From: CAYNND01 sp964398775
GTDB lineage: Bacteria; Patescibacteriota; Minisyncoccia; Phycocordibacterales; UBA2100
Assembly (NCBI GenBank): GCA_964398775.1
Contig: CAYNND010000006.1
Location: 1 to 64,000 of the forward strand
Length of the DNA: 64,000 nucleotides
Direction: 5' to 3'
Of this stretch, positions 63,321-64,000 are shown one piece after another. The notes below the pieces were generated by a model. That model did not search any database. It saw nothing but the letters and a program-made list of their open reading frames with translations, and was not told where the DNA came from. Positions within the stretch are counted from its first letter, which is position 1, and each line of letters opens with the position of its first letter. Position numbers and translations under genes: made by a program.

Positions 63321-64000
63321 TTATGATTCATCAGATGACTGTTCACTCTGCTGAGCGCCGATGACCTCACGAGGTTTTGCTCCATCTGCAGGACCGATAA
63401 CTCCACGCTGTTCGAGTATGTCCATTAGGCGGGCAGCACGAGAATATCCGACGCGGAGTTTTCGTTGTAGATATGAAGTCGATGCCTTGCCAGCTTCCAT
63501 GACAGCAGCTTTTGCATCTTCGTACATATCATCATCGCCACTGTCTTCACCCATCCCGCCTGAGAGTGCTGCCTCAGGTATGCCACCGAGACTTGCATCA
63601 CCCGCACCTTCTGCAGTGAAGCCAAACGTAATATCGTCAGGGAGCCTCGACTCAAATTCTTTTGCGAGATACTTTACGATTGCCTTGAGTTCAGTCTCAG
63701 AAATGTACGGTGCTTGTATACGGACCGGCTTACTCATTTCTCCAGAGAGGTACAACATATCACCAGCTCCAAGCAAGTTCTCCGCGCCACCCATATCAAG
63801 GATAGTTCGTGAATCAATTTGCGACGCAACCTGAAGCGCGATACGCGCAGGAATGTTTGCCTTAATGAGTCCGGTGATGACTTTCACTGATGGGCGTTGC
63901 GTTGCGATAACAAGGTGTATACCAACAGCACGTGACATCTGCGCAAGACGTACGATAGCAGCCTCAAGTTCTCGTGGGTATGTTTGCATGAGGTCAGCCA
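63321..64000 (-). CDS. ftsK: DNA translocase FtsK, C-terminal part (runs off the window)
   Basis: The last 226 residues of a larger protein whose N-terminus lies beyond 64000. The motor domain end (I-H-L-V-I-A-T-Q-R-P-S-V, I-P-A-R-I-A-L-Q-V, S-R-T-I-L-D) and the gamma winged-helix domain (S-Y-L-Q-R-K-L-R-V-G-Y-S-R-A-A-R-L) are canonical. FtsK pumps DNA and triggers XerCD recombination at dif during division. Partial; no start visible. Confidence 0.95.
   Translation of the reverse strand, partial: ADLMQTYPRELEAAIVRLAQMSRAVGIHLVIATQRPSVKVITGLIKANIPARIALQVASQIDSRTILDMGGAENLLGAGDMLYLSGEMSKPVRIQAPYISETELKAIVKYLAKEFESRLPDDITFGFTAEGAGDASLGGIPEAALSGGMGEDSGDDDMYEDAKAAVMEAGKASTSYLQRKLRVGYSRAARLMDILEQRGVIGPADGAKPREVIGAQQSEQSSDES

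Noticed and set aside
1..64000. CRISPR arrays, insertion sequences or prophage
   Set aside because: No regularly spaced repeats, transposase, integrase, capsid or terminase genes were seen. The S74 domain is isolated and lies in an exported protein.

Overview
This 64 kb window reads as chromosomal DNA of a Candidate Phyla Radiation bacterium, most likely Parcubacteria (Patescibacteria). That placement is inferred from gene content, not from a marker tree. The signs are: compact housekeeping genes on both strands; many secreted proteins sharing a W-T-G-P / A-P-V-N / F-G-N-T-T-G module that I associate with Parcubacteria; a short SecE and a short RecO; a one-chain class II glycyl-tRNA synthetase; and a riboflavin kinase without its FAD synthetase half. 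Genes end with TGA, so the Gly-recoded UGA code of Gracilibacteria does not apply. A striking general feature is that at least two dozen start codons lie 6-8 nt after a -10 hexamer, often an extended TGN -10. This points to widespread leaderless transcription and fixes many start sites.

Layout. 1-9 kb: tRNA-Val, an RluA-type pseudouridine synthase, rplS, tRNA-Leu, a cobalamin adenosyltransferase, a secreted protein with a caspase-like C-terminal signature, a small secreted protein, an 848-residue low-complexity exported protein, tRNA-His and Hsp20. 9-13.4 kb (minus): riboflavin kinase, EamA transporter, an RPH-like dikinase and a membrane protein. 13.4-20.1 kb (minus): a complete trpEGDFCBA operon behind a Trp T-box riboswitch with a perfect terminator hairpin; a complete amino-acid pathway is unusual in this group. 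20-23.4 kb: rsmE, a DUF475/TerC membrane protein, a patatin phospholipase and an RRM protein.

23.4-32.5 kb is a cell-surface locus. It holds a TPR membrane protein, a Cys-rich repeat protein, five exported proteins with one shared N-terminal module and different C-terminal heads (four C1q/TNF-like, one phage-type S74 chaperone), two related membrane-anchored helical proteins set between them, and a SIMPL protein. 32.5-34.3 kb: a structured intergenic region, a 54-residue protein, then secE-nusG-rplK. 34.3-38.6 kb: nucleotide metabolism, with a dCMP-deaminase-like gene divergent from thyA-dcd-folA, followed by three GNAT acetyltransferases and a MazG-like hydrolase. The ThyA carries Asp at the position that selects dUMP (Asn in normal enzymes), which suggests a dCMP-directed enzyme.

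38.6-64 kb: argS; a 1027-residue peptidoglycan-binding/Ig-like surface protein; ileS; Nudix; an exported alpha/beta hydrolase; recO; a large membrane-anchored adhesin-like protein; an S49 peptidase; glyS; a 30-residue membrane peptide; an exported charged coiled-coil protein; an AI-2E-family permease; metG-tatD; rpsF-ssb-rpsR; efp with a non-canonical tip loop; recA; and the 3' part of ftsK running off the window. No CRISPR array, IS element or prophage was seen.
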